64,000 bases of DNA from the NCBI RefSeq assembly GCF_001811425.1, contig NZ_KV804685.1, positions 1 to 64,000 on the forward strand. The letters run 5' to 3'. This document shows positions 17,500 through 25,255 of the stretch, piece after piece. The notes beneath the pieces are model-generated. The model was given only the letters and a program-made list of their open reading frames with translations, did not search any database and was not told where the DNA came from. Within the stretch, counting starts at the first letter, position 1. Each line of letters starts with the position of its first letter. Made by a program: the position numbers and the translations under genes. This DNA is from Peptoniphilus_A sp001811425. GTDB taxonomy: Bacteria > Bacillota > Clostridia > Tissierellales > Peptoniphilaceae.

Positions 17500-18870
17500 A
17501 TGAAAAGAATTATTAAATTATCAATTTTATTTGTAGCAATGCTAATCAGTCCTGTTTTTGCTGCAAATATTTTTAATGTAAGTATATCCAACAAGCCTTA
17601 TAAAGTTAAGGAAGCAGGAGTTCTAGTAAATAATGAATCACTTAAGACTGAATTTTCTCCTTACATAAAAGAAGGAAGGACTTTTGTGCCAATTCGCGAA
17701 ATTACAGAAAAACTAGGTGCCGATGTTAAGTGGAATGGAAAAGATAAAAGCATAAAAATCACCTTAAATGGCGATGTAATTAATATGCAAATAAATAGTC
17801 CCACAGTCACTGTGAACGACAAGGAAATTGAATTAGACAATGCTCAAGCACCACAACTTGCCCTATATAGTAGTCCAAGAAAAGAGACAAAGACTATGGT
17901 GCCACTAAGATTTATCTCTGAAACTTTTGGTTACAATGTGGATTGGAACAATGACAAGGTTAGAGCAGAAATTAGCACAACTGGTGCAAAATCAATCATG
18001 GAAGATGACAAGGACAATAATAAAAAGACAAGCGAAAATAAAAATTCTAAGAAAAACTCAAACACTAAGAAAAATACTAAAAAGAAAAAGTCTAATAGCG
18101 TAAAAAAATCTAAGGTTGATTCAAAATCAATTTTTGATGACAGCTTTTTCCAATCAAATACTGAAAGAAAAGAAACAAAAAATATAAAGAACCAAATCAA
18201 TAGAGGAAACGAAGACAAAATTTTTGAAGAAGCAGATTTAGACATCAAAGAAAAGGAAAATAGAGTCATAAAAGATAAAATCGAAATTAATGACAAATTA
18301 AATATAGTTATAGATCCAGGCCACGGTGGCAAGGATTCTGGCGCAATTGGCATAGATGGTTACACTTATGAAAAAGATTTAAATTTATTAGTTGCTGAAA
18401 GTTTAATGGAAAAGTTAAGTGAAAACTCTGAAATCAATGCAATAATCACAAGAGATAGAGACGAATACATCAAATTATTAGATAGAGCCTCTGTGTCAAA
18501 TGACAGCAATGCAGATTTGTTCCTATCAATTCACTTTAACAGCTCTGACAATTCTAGCGCACAGGGAATAGAAGTCCTCTATGCATCTGAAAAGAATGTT
18601 AAAATCAAAGACACAGTTCAAAAGCACTTCGCCTCTTGCCTACAAAAGGCATTAATAAGAGAAACTGGAGCAGTGGACCGTGGAATTAAAAACACACCAG
18701 CTATAATTGTTTTAAATAAAACTAAAAATGTTTCCGCCCTTGTTGAACTTGGATTTGTGTCCAATGAAAGTGATTTGGAAACTATAAAGGACCCTGATTA
18801 CATTGATAAATTAGCTAGGGGCATCTATAATGGTATAGAAGACTATATGAATAGCTATGTTATTAAATGA
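17500..18870 (+). CDS. Secreted N-acetylmuramoyl-L-alanine amidase (Amidase_3) with copper-amine-oxidase-N domain
   Basis: A 456-residue exported cell-wall hydrolase. The Sec signal peptide covers about residues 1-21 (ending VFA-A). Residues ~30-160 form two 'GRTFVPIREI / TMVPLRFIS' repeats of the copper amine oxidase N-terminal domain, a common wall-associated module in clostridia. A Lys/Asn-rich linker (165-265) follows, then the Amidase_3 catalytic domain with zinc ligands His275 (DPGHGG), Glu291 (YEKD) and His345 (SIHFNS) and catalytic Glu416 (VELGFVSN). It cleaves the lactyl-Ala bond of peptidoglycan. It is followed by rph with almost no gap. Confidence 0.93.
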   Translation: MKRIIKLSILFVAMLISPVFAANIFNVSISNKPYKVKEAGVLVNNESLKTEFSPYIKEGRTFVPIREITEKLGADVKWNGKDKSIKITLNGDVINMQINSPTVTVNDKEIELDNAQAPQLALYSSPRKETKTMVPLRFISETFGYNVDWNNDKVRAEISTTGAKSIMEDDKDNNKKTSENKNSKKNSNTKKNTKKKKSNSVKKSKVDSKSIFDDSFFQSNTERKETKNIKNQINRGNEDKIFEEADLDIKEKENRVIKDKIEINDKLNIVIDPGHGGKDSGAIGIDGYTYEKDLNLLVAESLMEKLSENSEINAIITRDRDEYIKLLDRASVSNDSNADLFLSIHFNSSDNSSAQGIEVLYASEKNVKIKDTVQKHFASCLQKALIRETGAVDRGIKNTPAIIVLNKTKNVSALVELGFVSNESDLETIKDPDYIDKLARGIYNGIEDYMNSYVIK

Positions 18871-18881
18871 GAAAGGGAATT

Positions 18882-19598
18882 ATGAGAGAAGATAGACAAA
18901 ACGATGAAATAAGACCAATTATAATAAAACCAAATTATTTGGAACATCCAGATGGTTCGGTCTTAATAGAATGTGGAGAGACAAAAGTTATTTGCACAGC
19001 AATGATTGAAAATAAGGTCCCAACATTTTTGAGGGGAAAGAACAAGGGCTGGCTTTCCAGTGAATACTCAATGCTACCTGGTTCCACTCCAACGAGAAAG
19101 GTAAGGGACATCTCCAAGGGAAAACTTGACGGAAGAAGCAGCGAGATTTCAAGATTAATAGGCAGGTCTCTCAGGTCTTGTATAGATTTAGATAAAATTG
19201 GCGAGAGAACAATTTGGATTGACTGCGATGTAATATCTGCCGATGGTGGAACAAGAACAGCTTCCATTACTGGTTCTTATATTGCCTTAAAAATTGCCGT
19301 AAAAAAAGCCTTAGAAAGTGGAAAATTTGAAGAAGACCCAATGAAAGCTAAGGTAGCAGCAGTTAGTGTTGGAAAAGTCGACGGCGTAAATTTAGTAGAT
19401 TTAGATTTTAAAGAAGATTCCAATGCCGATGTAGACTTAAATGTTGTTATGAATGACAAATTTGACCTAATAGAAATTCAAGGCACAGGAGAGGGTGATT
19501 CCTTTTCCATTGATGAGTTAAATGAATTTTTAAGGGGCGCAAAAAGAGGAATAGAAGATATTTTTAAATATTTTGAAATTGTGGAGCAGTATATATGA
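18882..19598 (+). CDS. rph: Ribonuclease PH
   Basis: About 238 residues. This phosphorolytic 3'-5' exoribonuclease trims tRNA 3' ends as a hexamer. The N-terminus from ATG 18882 reads 'MREDRQNDEIRPI', the family's usual start, and AAAGGGA lies just upstream; an earlier ATG at 18867 would add five residues. Motifs include 'GETKVICTA', 'GWLSSEYSMLPGST', 'GRSLRSCIDL', 'IDCDVISADGGTRTASI' and 'EIQGTGEGDSFS'. The gene abuts the amidase and overlaps the next gene (ATGA). Confidence 0.96.
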   Translation: MREDRQNDEIRPIIIKPNYLEHPDGSVLIECGETKVICTAMIENKVPTFLRGKNKGWLSSEYSMLPGSTPTRKVRDISKGKLDGRSSEISRLIGRSLRSCIDLDKIGERTIWIDCDVISADGGTRTASITGSYIALKIAVKKALESGKFEEDPMKAKVAAVSVGKVDGVNLVDLDFKEDSNADVDLNVVMNDKFDLIEIQGTGEGDSFSIDELNEFLRGAKRGIEDIFKYFEIVEQYI

Positions 19599-20179
19599 GA
19601 GAGATAGTTTTATCCACTGATAATATTAATAAATTGAGAGAAATAAGAGAAATCTTAGATGATCTTGACATAAAAATTTATGGAAAGTCTGACATAGAAG
19701 GTTTGGATTTTGAAGTAATTGAAGATGGCGACACATTATATGATAATGCCCTAAAAAAAGCCTCTGCCATGGCAGAAAGAGTAGACTATGCAGTCCTAGC
19801 AGATGACACAGGTCTATTTGTAACGGCTTTAAATGGAGAGCCAGGAGTTCACTCTGCAAGATATGCCTCAGAGCATGACGACAAAAAAAATAGAGAAAAA
19901 TTATTAAATAATCTCAAAGACAAAGAGGACAGAAGCGCCTACTTTAAGACAGAGATAATTTTAATCGACGAAGACAAAAATATTATTCCCATTGAAGGAG
20001 TTTGCCCTGGAAAAATTTCTCTTGAAGAAAGTGGCGACAATGGATTTGGCTATGACAGCATTTTTATTCCTGATGGCTTTGACAAAACTTTTGCTGAAAT
20101 GAGCCACGAAGAAAAAAACCAAATTAGCCACAGGGCAAGGGCTTTAAAAAATCTTAGAGATAAACTTTCTAATTTGTAA
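19595..20179 (+). CDS. rdgB: XTP/dITP diphosphatase (RdgB/HAM1 family)
   Basis: A 194-residue house-cleaning nucleotide pyrophosphatase that hydrolyses dITP, XTP and ITP to monophosphates. Family motifs: 'STDNINKLREI' at the N-terminus (substrate binding), 'LADDTGLFVTALNGEPGVHSARYA' (metal and catalytic Asp), 'GDNGFGYDSIF' and 'SHRARAL'. It overlaps rph by four bases. The rph-rdgB pairing is conserved in many Firmicutes; in some the two are fused. Confidence 0.95.
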   Translation: MREIVLSTDNINKLREIREILDDLDIKIYGKSDIEGLDFEVIEDGDTLYDNALKKASAMAERVDYAVLADDTGLFVTALNGEPGVHSARYASEHDDKKNREKLLNNLKDKEDRSAYFKTEIILIDEDKNIIPIEGVCPGKISLEESGDNGFGYDSIFIPDGFDKTFAEMSHEEKNQISHRARALKNLRDKLSNL

Positions 20180-20186
20180 AAAATTA

Positions 20187-20215
20187 TTGACAATAAATAT
20201 ATAATTTGTTAATAT
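20187..20215 (+). promoter_or_regulatory. Strong promoter of the tRNA-His gene
   Basis: TTGACA (20187-20192), 17-base spacer, TAATAT (20210-20215); predicted start about 10 bases before the tRNA. Confidence 0.85.
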
Positions 20216-20230
20216 ATATTTATTGTATGT

Positions 20231-20308
20231 GGTGGGTATGGCCTAGCTGGTTAAGGCGTCAGATTGTGGTCCTGAAGATCGTGGGTTCGATTCCCACTAT
20301 CCACCCCA
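20231..20308 (+). tRNA. tRNA-His (GTG)
   Basis: Full cloverleaf with acceptor GTGGGTA/TATCCAC, a D-arm, anticodon loop TTGTGGT (anticodon GTG), T-arm GTGGG-TTCGATT-CCCAC and encoded CCA. An extra G at 20231 faces the discriminator C, as required for tRNA-His (G-1). There is an A-C mismatch at the bottom of the anticodon stem (31/39). Confidence 0.96.
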
Positions 20309-20315
20309 CAATATT

Positions 20316-20341
20316 AGAAGTGTCCTAGACACTTCTTTTTT
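20316..20341 (+). terminator. Intrinsic terminator between the two tRNAs
   Basis: AGAAGTGTC-CTA-GACACTTCT followed by a T-run. The tRNA-Leu starts immediately after it, so some readthrough is probably needed. Confidence 0.85.
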
Positions 20342-20342
20342 T

Positions 20343-20429
20343 GCTAGAGTGGCGGAATTGGCAGACGCACCAGACTCAAAATCTGGCGGTCGCAAGATCG
20401 TGTGGGTTCAAGTCCCACCTTTAGCACCA
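20343..20429 (+). tRNA. tRNA-Leu (CAA)
   Basis: An 87-base class II tRNA. Acceptor GCTAGAG/CTTTAGC (one G-T pair), anticodon stem CCAGA/TCTGG with loop CTCAAAA (anticodon CAA), a long variable arm, T-arm GTGGG-TTCAAGT-CCCAC, encoded CCA. Confidence 0.95.
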
Positions 20430-20433
20430 AAAT

Positions 20434-20485
20434 GTGTATCACTTTTAATCAATTCTATTTGCGATTAAGTGATACACTTTTTTTA
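20434..20485 (+). terminator. Intrinsic terminator after tRNA-Leu
   Basis: A perfect 11-bp stem GTGTATCACTT / AAGTGATACAC with a 22-base, partly paired loop and T7. Confidence 0.85.
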
Positions 20486-20634
20486 TTTTAAAACTATTAT
20501 AGAAAAATCCTTATATTTTCATTTTACATTAATCTATTTTTGTCAAATATTTTAAAACTTTACAATATCTTAAAGTTTTTTTCGATTATTGATAAAAAAT
20601 TATGGGTACAAAACTTGTAGCAAAGGAGGTCAAA
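20486..20634. other. Intergenic region before nfeD
   Basis: AT-rich. A possible promoter is TTGTCA (20540) with TACAAT or CAATAT about 15-17 bases later. An A/T-only inverted repeat (AAAACTTTA / TAAAGTTTT, about 20555-20582) with a T-run overlaps it. The end of the region carries an almost ideal Shine-Dalgarno AAAGGAGGT (20622-20630) that fixes the nfeD start. Confidence 0.5.
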
Positions 20635-21357
20635 GTGAAAAATCTTAAAAAATGTTTTTACATGCTTCCATTTTTTATGCTTATGACAAATTCTGTCTAT
20701 GCAGCAAGTGGAAGTGATTTTATAGAAAAATTTTTTTCCAATGATTATATTTTCACAATTTTACTTATTGTAGCAATAGTTGGTGCTGTGTTTGAGATTT
20801 TAACTCCAGGCTTTGGACTTGGCGGAATTATTTCAATAGGAGCCTTTGTACTATTCTTTTGGGGAAATATTGCAAGGGGAAACACTAACTGGTTTGAAAT
20901 TTTGCTGTTTGTCTTGGGACTCTTATTACTAGGTTTTGAAATATTGATACCAGGTTTTGGAGTGGCAGGCATTAGTGGAATACTTGCAATATCAGTTGCC
21001 ATAGTTTTGTCAATGGAGGATATTTACTTTGCTATTTTCTCTTTGGCAATTGCCCTGGTAATTGCTATAGTTTTGGGTATTGCCCTTGTTAAGAGGGGAA
21101 TTAACTCAGAGCTTATAAATAGGCTTAGACTTTTCACTGAAAGCTCAAGTGAAAAGGGCTATGTGGGAGTGAAAAGTGAAGAAGTAAAGCTTGGCGATGT
21201 ACTTATAACAAAGACAGCTTTAAGACCAACTGGCTATGCAATTTTTCATGAGGAAAAAATTGAAGTTATTTCAGATGTTGGTTTCATAGGAAAAGATGAA
21301 GAAGTTAGAGTAGTTAGAATTTCCGGCGCAAGAGTTTTCGTCGAAAAAAATATTTAG
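20635..21357 (+). CDS. NfeD-like membrane protein
   Basis: About 240 residues from GTG 20635, chosen because AAAGGAGGT lies four bases before it; an upstream in-frame ATG at 20602 has no ribosome site. The N-terminus is a signal peptide or first TM helix (about residues 4-24, ending VYAA). Several hydrophobic segments with the repeated 'EILTPGFG' / 'EILIPGFGVAG' motif of NfeD follow, and then a C-terminal soluble OB-fold domain (about 155-240: 'VGVKSEEVKLGDV..LRPTGYAIF..IEVISDVGFI'). NfeD proteins are partners of flotillin/SPFH proteins in membrane microdomains. floA follows eight bases later. Confidence 0.88.
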   Translation: MKNLKKCFYMLPFFMLMTNSVYAASGSDFIEKFFSNDYIFTILLIVAIVGAVFEILTPGFGLGGIISIGAFVLFFWGNIARGNTNWFEILLFVLGLLLLGFEILIPGFGVAGISGILAISVAIVLSMEDIYFAIFSLAIALVIAIVLGIALVKRGINSELINRLRLFTESSSEKGYVGVKSEEVKLGDVLITKTALRPTGYAIFHEEKIEVISDVGFIGKDEEVRVVRISGARVFVEKNI

Positions 21358-21365
21358 GAGGATTT

Positions 21366-22358
21366 ATGAATTTTTATCCCTTTGGAAGCATTATAGTTAT
21401 TGTCTTAATTTTAATATTTATATCCATATTTTTGTCCTTTGTTCCTATTGGACTATGGGTGACAGCATTTTTCTCTGGTGTAAGAATAAAAATTTCAGAA
21501 CTTATTGGTATGAAACTTAGAAGAGTTAAACCTTCAAGAATAGTTAGACCTGCTATTAAGGCAACTAAGGCTGGTTTAAATCTTGAAATTGCAAGTCTTG
21601 AAGCCCATTATCTTGCAGGTGGTAATGTAAATACTCTTGTAGATGCACTTATTGCAGCTCAAAGAGCAAATATTCCTCTACAATTTGAAAGAGCAGCTGC
21701 CATTGATCTTGCTGGTAGAGATGTACTTGAAGCTGTTCAAGTTTCAGTTAATCCAAAAGTTATTGAAACTCCAAATATTTCTGCAGTTGCCCAAGATGGT
21801 ATTGAAGTCATTGTAAAAGCAAAGGTAACTGTTAGAGCAAATATTGAAAGACTTGTCGGTGGTGCAGGTGAACAAACTATTATAGCTAGAGTTGGAGAAG
21901 GTATTGTAACAACTGTTGGCTCATCTCAAAGCTATAAGGCTGTCTTGGAAAACCCAGATTCAATTTCAAGAGTTGTTCTCGACAAGGGTCTTGACTCTGG
22001 TACTGCCTATGAAATTTTATCAATTGACATTGCCGATGTCGACGTTGCAAGAAATATCGGTGCAAGACTTCAAACTGATCAAGCTGAAGCTGACAAGAGA
22101 ATTTCTGAGGCTAAGGCAAGTGAAAGGCGAGCTATGGCTCTTGCTCGTGAACAAGAAATGAAGGCTGAAGTTGAAGCCATGAGGGCAAAAGTTGTTGAAG
22201 CTGAATCACAAGTTCCTATTGCCATGGCTGAAGCTTTAAAGAGCGGCAATTTAGGTGTCTTTGATTATTACAAAATGAAAAATATTAATTCTGATACTGA
22301 TATGAGAAATTCTATCTCAAAAATTTCTGATAAAAATCACAAAAAGGACAATAAATAA
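21366..22358 (+). CDS. floA: Flotillin-like protein FloA
   Basis: A 330-residue bacterial flotillin (YqfA family). A single hydrophobic hairpin is at residues 6-38. The SPFH domain runs about 50-230 with the characteristic 'PAIKATKAGLNLEIASLEAHYLAGGNV' region, and the C-terminal Ala/Glu-rich helix (about 245-290) forms the oligomerising coiled coil. FloA organises lipid-rich membrane domains and helps secretion, signalling and wall synthesis proteins. It sits between nfeD and a novel protein whose ATG overlaps its stop (TAATG). Confidence 0.95.
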   Translation: MNFYPFGSIIVIVLILIFISIFLSFVPIGLWVTAFFSGVRIKISELIGMKLRRVKPSRIVRPAIKATKAGLNLEIASLEAHYLAGGNVNTLVDALIAAQRANIPLQFERAAAIDLAGRDVLEAVQVSVNPKVIETPNISAVAQDGIEVIVKAKVTVRANIERLVGGAGEQTIIARVGEGIVTTVGSSQSYKAVLENPDSISRVVLDKGLDSGTAYEILSIDIADVDVARNIGARLQTDQAEADKRISEAKASERRAMALAREQEMKAEVEAMRAKVVEAESQVPIAMAEALKSGNLGVFDYYKMKNINSDTDMRNSISKISDKNHKKDNK

Positions 22359-23002
22359 TGAATCCAATGCTTAGTTTTTTTATCGCAATAATTTCTCTTA
22401 TGCCTGCAATTATTTTCGTAGTATTTTTTAAGATCTTGCTTACGATTTTAAATAGGGGCAAAAGGAAATTTAATGAAGATTTTCATGAGGAAGAAAGAAA
22501 TTTAAACAAATCAAAAAATTTTCACGAGGATAGAAGATCAGATGCAGATAGCTTGGCAAATGAAATAAAAAGGATAATCAAAGAAGAGAAAGAAAAAGAA
22601 AAGAATAAAAAGATTTCTAAAGAAGAATCTAAGAAAAATAAGAAAAATATCTTAATTGACAAGGACCCGAGACTTGGTCAAAGAAAGCTAAAGGAAAAAC
22701 TTTTAGAAAAGAAAGAAGAAGAGAAAGAAGAAATTCCTCAAGAGAATTTGTCAAATACTTACAATCTTGAAAACACCTACAACTTATCAGAAAGCTACAA
22801 TCTTTCAAAAACTTATAATCTAGAAAATGATGGAAAGATAGTTGACAGTGAATTTATAAGGGAATGTGAGTCAGATCAAGTTTTTTATGAAGATGAAAAT
22901 GGCGAAAGTTTGAGCCTTGATTTCTTAGATTTTGCTGAAGAAGATTTGCCGAAAATTATTGTCTACAAAGAAATTTTTGGTGAACCTTTAAGTCTTAGAT
23001 AA
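22358..23002 (+). CDS. Uncharacterised membrane-anchored protein with a YNL hexapeptide repeat
   Basis: A 214-residue protein I do not recognise. One N-terminal TM helix (residues 5-29) is followed by a highly charged, probably disordered or coiled-coil tail rich in Lys and Glu (35-130). Residues 134-157 are four copies of a six-residue unit (TYNLEN, TYNLSE, SYNLSK, TYNLEN), and the end is an acidic domain (158-214). Its ATG overlaps the floA stop by one base, so it is translated with floA, and a terminator closes the operon right after it. It is plausibly a third component or client of the FloA/NfeD membrane domain. In Bacillus, sporulation genes occupy the stretch between floA and phoH; this protein resembles none of them. 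Confidence 0.75.
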   Translation: MNPMLSFFIAIISLMPAIIFVVFFKILLTILNRGKRKFNEDFHEEERNLNKSKNFHEDRRSDADSLANEIKRIIKEEKEKEKNKKISKEESKKNKKNILIDKDPRLGQRKLKEKLLEKKEEEKEEIPQENLSNTYNLENTYNLSESYNLSKTYNLENDGKIVDSEFIRECESDQVFYEDENGESLSLDFLDFAEEDLPKIIVYKEIFGEPLSLR

Positions 23003-23007
23003 ATAGT

Positions 23008-23046
23008 GGCTTGCTTTTCATAATCTATGGAAAAGTAAGCCTTTTT
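23008..23046 (+). terminator. Terminator of the nfeD-floA operon
   Basis: GGCTTGCTTTTC and GAAAAGTAAGCC form a 12-bp stem (one G-T pair), then T5. It separates the floA operon from phoH; a TATAAT (23054-23059) just downstream may start the next operon but lacks a clear -35. Confidence 0.85.
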
Positions 23047-23083
23047 GTGGTATTATAATAGTCTAGTTTAAGGGGGTATATAT

Positions 23084-24097
23084 TTGGCAAAAGTGGAAAG
23101 TTCCATTGATATTAATGATATAAATTTATTGTCAATTGTCTTTGGCAAATTAGACGAAAACATTGGCCTCATTGAGAAGGAATTAGATGTATCTATTAAG
23201 TCAAAAAATGACAAGGTTTTAATTTGTGGCGATGAAGAAAAAGTTGAGGATGCCACACTTTTATTAAAAAATTTAATTGAAACTGCAAGAAAACAAGATA
23301 GCTTAAGTCTTTCTGATGTTAGATATTCTATTTCTCTAATTAAAAACAATGAGAAGAGACCAGTTTCTGAACTTTTAAAGGACACTGTAGTTTACACTTC
23401 TATGGGTAAGCCCATAAGGGCGAAGACACTTGGTCAAAAGAGATATATTGACGCTATAAACAACAACGACATTGTATTTGGAATTGGACCTGCAGGTACT
23501 GGTAAAACATATCTTGCCATGGCGGCAGCAGTTCGCGCCTTTAAGTCAAAGGAAGTTAATAGAATTATCTTAACAAGGCCTGCTGTTGAAGCTGGAGAAA
23601 ATTTAGGATTTTTGCCAGGAGATTTGCAAAATAAAGTTGATCCATATTTGAGACCACTTTATGATGCTCTCTTTGAAATACTTGGACACGATACCTACAA
23701 CAATTTATTTGAAAAGGGACTAATTGAAGTTGCTCCTCTTGCCTATATGAGAGGTAGGACCCTTGACTCTGCCTTTGTAATTCTCGACGAAGCACAAAAT
23801 ACAACTAACGAGCAGATGAAGATGTTCTTGACTCGTCTTGGTTACGGATCTAAGGCAATAATAACAGGTGATGTCACTCAAATAGACCTTCCTCGTGGCA
23901 AACAATCAGGACTTAAAACTGTTCTTAGAATCCTTGCTGGAGTTAAGGGAATTGGCATAACTTATTTAAATAAAAATGACATTGTAAGACATCCTCTAGT
24001 TCAAAGAATTATTGATGCCTATGAAAAATACGAAAAGACTAATGAAAAGGCAGCAGAAGTAATAAAGGCTAAAAAGTCAAAAAGTTGGGAAAAATAA
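23084..24097 (+). CDS. phoH: PhoH-like ATPase
   Basis: A 337-residue PhoH/YbeZ-type P-loop ATPase with an N-terminal KH-like region (about 15-75). Walker A is GPAGTGKT (135-142), Walker B 'FVILDEAQN', and there are conserved 'RPAVEAGENLGFLPGD' and 'GDVTQIDLPRG' segments. It probably acts in RNA metabolism with YbeY, whose gene overlaps the stop codon by one base. The start is TTG 23084 behind AAGGGGGT. This is the first gene of a long conserved run. In Bacillus the gene yqfF (a 7TM-HD phosphodiesterase) stands between phoH and ybeY; it is absent here. Confidence 0.95.
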   Translation: MAKVESSIDINDINLLSIVFGKLDENIGLIEKELDVSIKSKNDKVLICGDEEKVEDATLLLKNLIETARKQDSLSLSDVRYSISLIKNNEKRPVSELLKDTVVYTSMGKPIRAKTLGQKRYIDAINNNDIVFGIGPAGTGKTYLAMAAAVRAFKSKEVNRIILTRPAVEAGENLGFLPGDLQNKVDPYLRPLYDALFEILGHDTYNNLFEKGLIEVAPLAYMRGRTLDSAFVILDEAQNTTNEQMKMFLTRLGYGSKAIITGDVTQIDLPRGKQSGLKTVLRILAGVKGIGITYLNKNDIVRHPLVQRIIDAYEKYEKTNEKAAEVIKAKKSKSWEK

Positions 24098-24543
24098 TGG
24101 AAATTTATTACGATGACAGACAAGATGATATAAAAATTACTGATGAAATAAAAAATTTAATTGAAAAATCCATTGCTGCAGTTTTAAAGGTTGAAAATCT
24201 CCATGAAAATGTTGAAGTTTCAGTGTCCTTTGTTGGCGATGAAGAGATTAGGGACTTAAATAGAGACTACAGGGGAGTGGATAAAAGCACTGATGTCCTA
24301 TCTTTTCCCATGGATGATGAATTTATTATAGACAACAGAATTCTCGGAGATGTTATAATAAATACAAGAAGAGTCATGGAGCAAGCAGAAGAACTTGGCC
24401 ACTCTGAGGAGAGAGAACTATCTTATTTGACAGTTCACAGCATCCTTCATCTTTTAGGTTACGACCACATGGAAGATGAGGACAAAAAAGAAATGAGAGA
24501 GAGAGAAAAGCTTGCAATGAAGGAGCTTTCTATATACAGGTGA
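24097..24543 (+). CDS. ybeY: Endoribonuclease YbeY (16S rRNA maturation)
   Basis: A 148-residue single-strand-specific metallo-endoribonuclease for 16S rRNA 3' maturation and ribosome quality control. The zinc signature HSILHLLGYDH (H-x3-H-x5-H) and the 'STDVLSFPMD' motif are present. I place the start at ATG 24097, overlapping the phoH stop as TAATG; an upstream TTG would add four residues without a ribosome site. It is co-translated with phoH, its usual partner. Confidence 0.96.
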   Translation: MEIYYDDRQDDIKITDEIKNLIEKSIAAVLKVENLHENVEVSVSFVGDEEIRDLNRDYRGVDKSTDVLSFPMDDEFIIDNRILGDVIINTRRVMEQAEELGHSEERELSYLTVHSILHLLGYDHMEDEDKKEMREREKLAMKELSIYR

Positions 24544-24547
24544 TTTT

Positions 24548-25255
24548 ATGAAAAAAGGACGATTTATATCTTCATTTAATTATGCAGTCCAGGGGATAAT
24601 TTCTGTCTTAAAGACAGAGAGAAACATGAAGTTTCACTACCTTGCTGCTCTTGGAATAATTATTTTATCTCTTTTTTTTGACATTTCATCTACAGAATTT
24701 TTGTTGATGCTCTTTGCCATAACTCTTGTAGTTTTTGCAGAGATGATTAATACGGCAATAGAAAGGACAATTGACTTAGTTGTTCAAGAGTACAATCCAA
24801 TTGCAAAATATGTAAAGGATGTATCGGCTGGAGCAGTTTTAATCACTGCAATAAATGCAATTGTAGTTGCCTATTTAGTATTTTATGACAAATTTGCATC
24901 CTTTGGAGATTTACTCTTATTTAAGATAAAAAATATGCCAAATCATTTAGCATTTGTGTCCTTACTAATAATAATTATTGCCACAGTTGGGGCGAAACTT
25001 TTAATGGCAAAAAAAAGTGGAGGTACATATTTTCAAGGTGGAGGGCTTAGCGGTCACTCTGCAATATCCTTTTGTGCAGCAACAATTATAACGATGATAG
25101 CAGAAAATTCCCTTGTGACACTTTGCTCCTTTGGACTTGCCTTTTTAGTTGCAGAAAGTCGCGTGGAAGGAAAAATCCACAAGGTTTCTGAAGTTGTTGT
25201 TGGTGCAATACTTGGAGTATGTGTTGCAATATTTGTATTTAAGGTAGTTGGTTAA
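24548..25255 (+). CDS. Undecaprenol/diacylglycerol kinase fused to a PAP2-type phosphatase domain
   Basis: 235 residues with two membrane domains. Residues 1-115 are a DgkA-family kinase: 'SFNYAVQGIISVLKTERNMKFHY' start and the catalytic/nucleotide motif 'EMINTAIERTIDL' (65-77). Gram-positive members phosphorylate undecaprenol. Residues 135-235 are PAP2-like: a Lys/Gly-rich segment before SGHSA (168-172, His170) and SR-x5-H-x3-E (204-215, with His211 as expected catalytic base). In standard PAP2 the last residue is Asp; here it is Glu215. One chain could thus both make and remove undecaprenyl phosphate, the wall-synthesis carrier. It lies between ybeY and cdd, where Bacillus has a stand-alone dgkA. 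Confidence 0.88.
   Translation: MKKGRFISSFNYAVQGIISVLKTERNMKFHYLAALGIIILSLFFDISSTEFLLMLFAITLVVFAEMINTAIERTIDLVVQEYNPIAKYVKDVSAGAVLITAINAIVVAYLVFYDKFASFGDLLLFKIKNMPNHLAFVSLLIIIIATVGAKLLMAKKSGGTYFQGGGLSGHSAISFCAATIITMIAENSLVTLCSFGLAFLVAESRVEGKIHKVSEVVVGAILGVCVAIFVFKVVG

Noticed and set aside
17931..18353. Long minus-strand open frame inside the amidase gene
   Set aside because: It is a shadow of the Lys/Asn-rich linker codons: its product is a run of Phe/Leu/Ser without motifs, and the plus strand codes a complete enzyme.
20555..20586. A/T-only hairpin with T-run before nfeD as a terminator
   Set aside because: The stem contains almost no G/C pairs and overlaps a candidate promoter; it is probably chance in A/T-rich DNA.
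22757..22828. Repeat units as a CRISPR-like array
   Set aside because: The units are contiguous, only 18 bases, without spacers, and they lie in frame in a gene.
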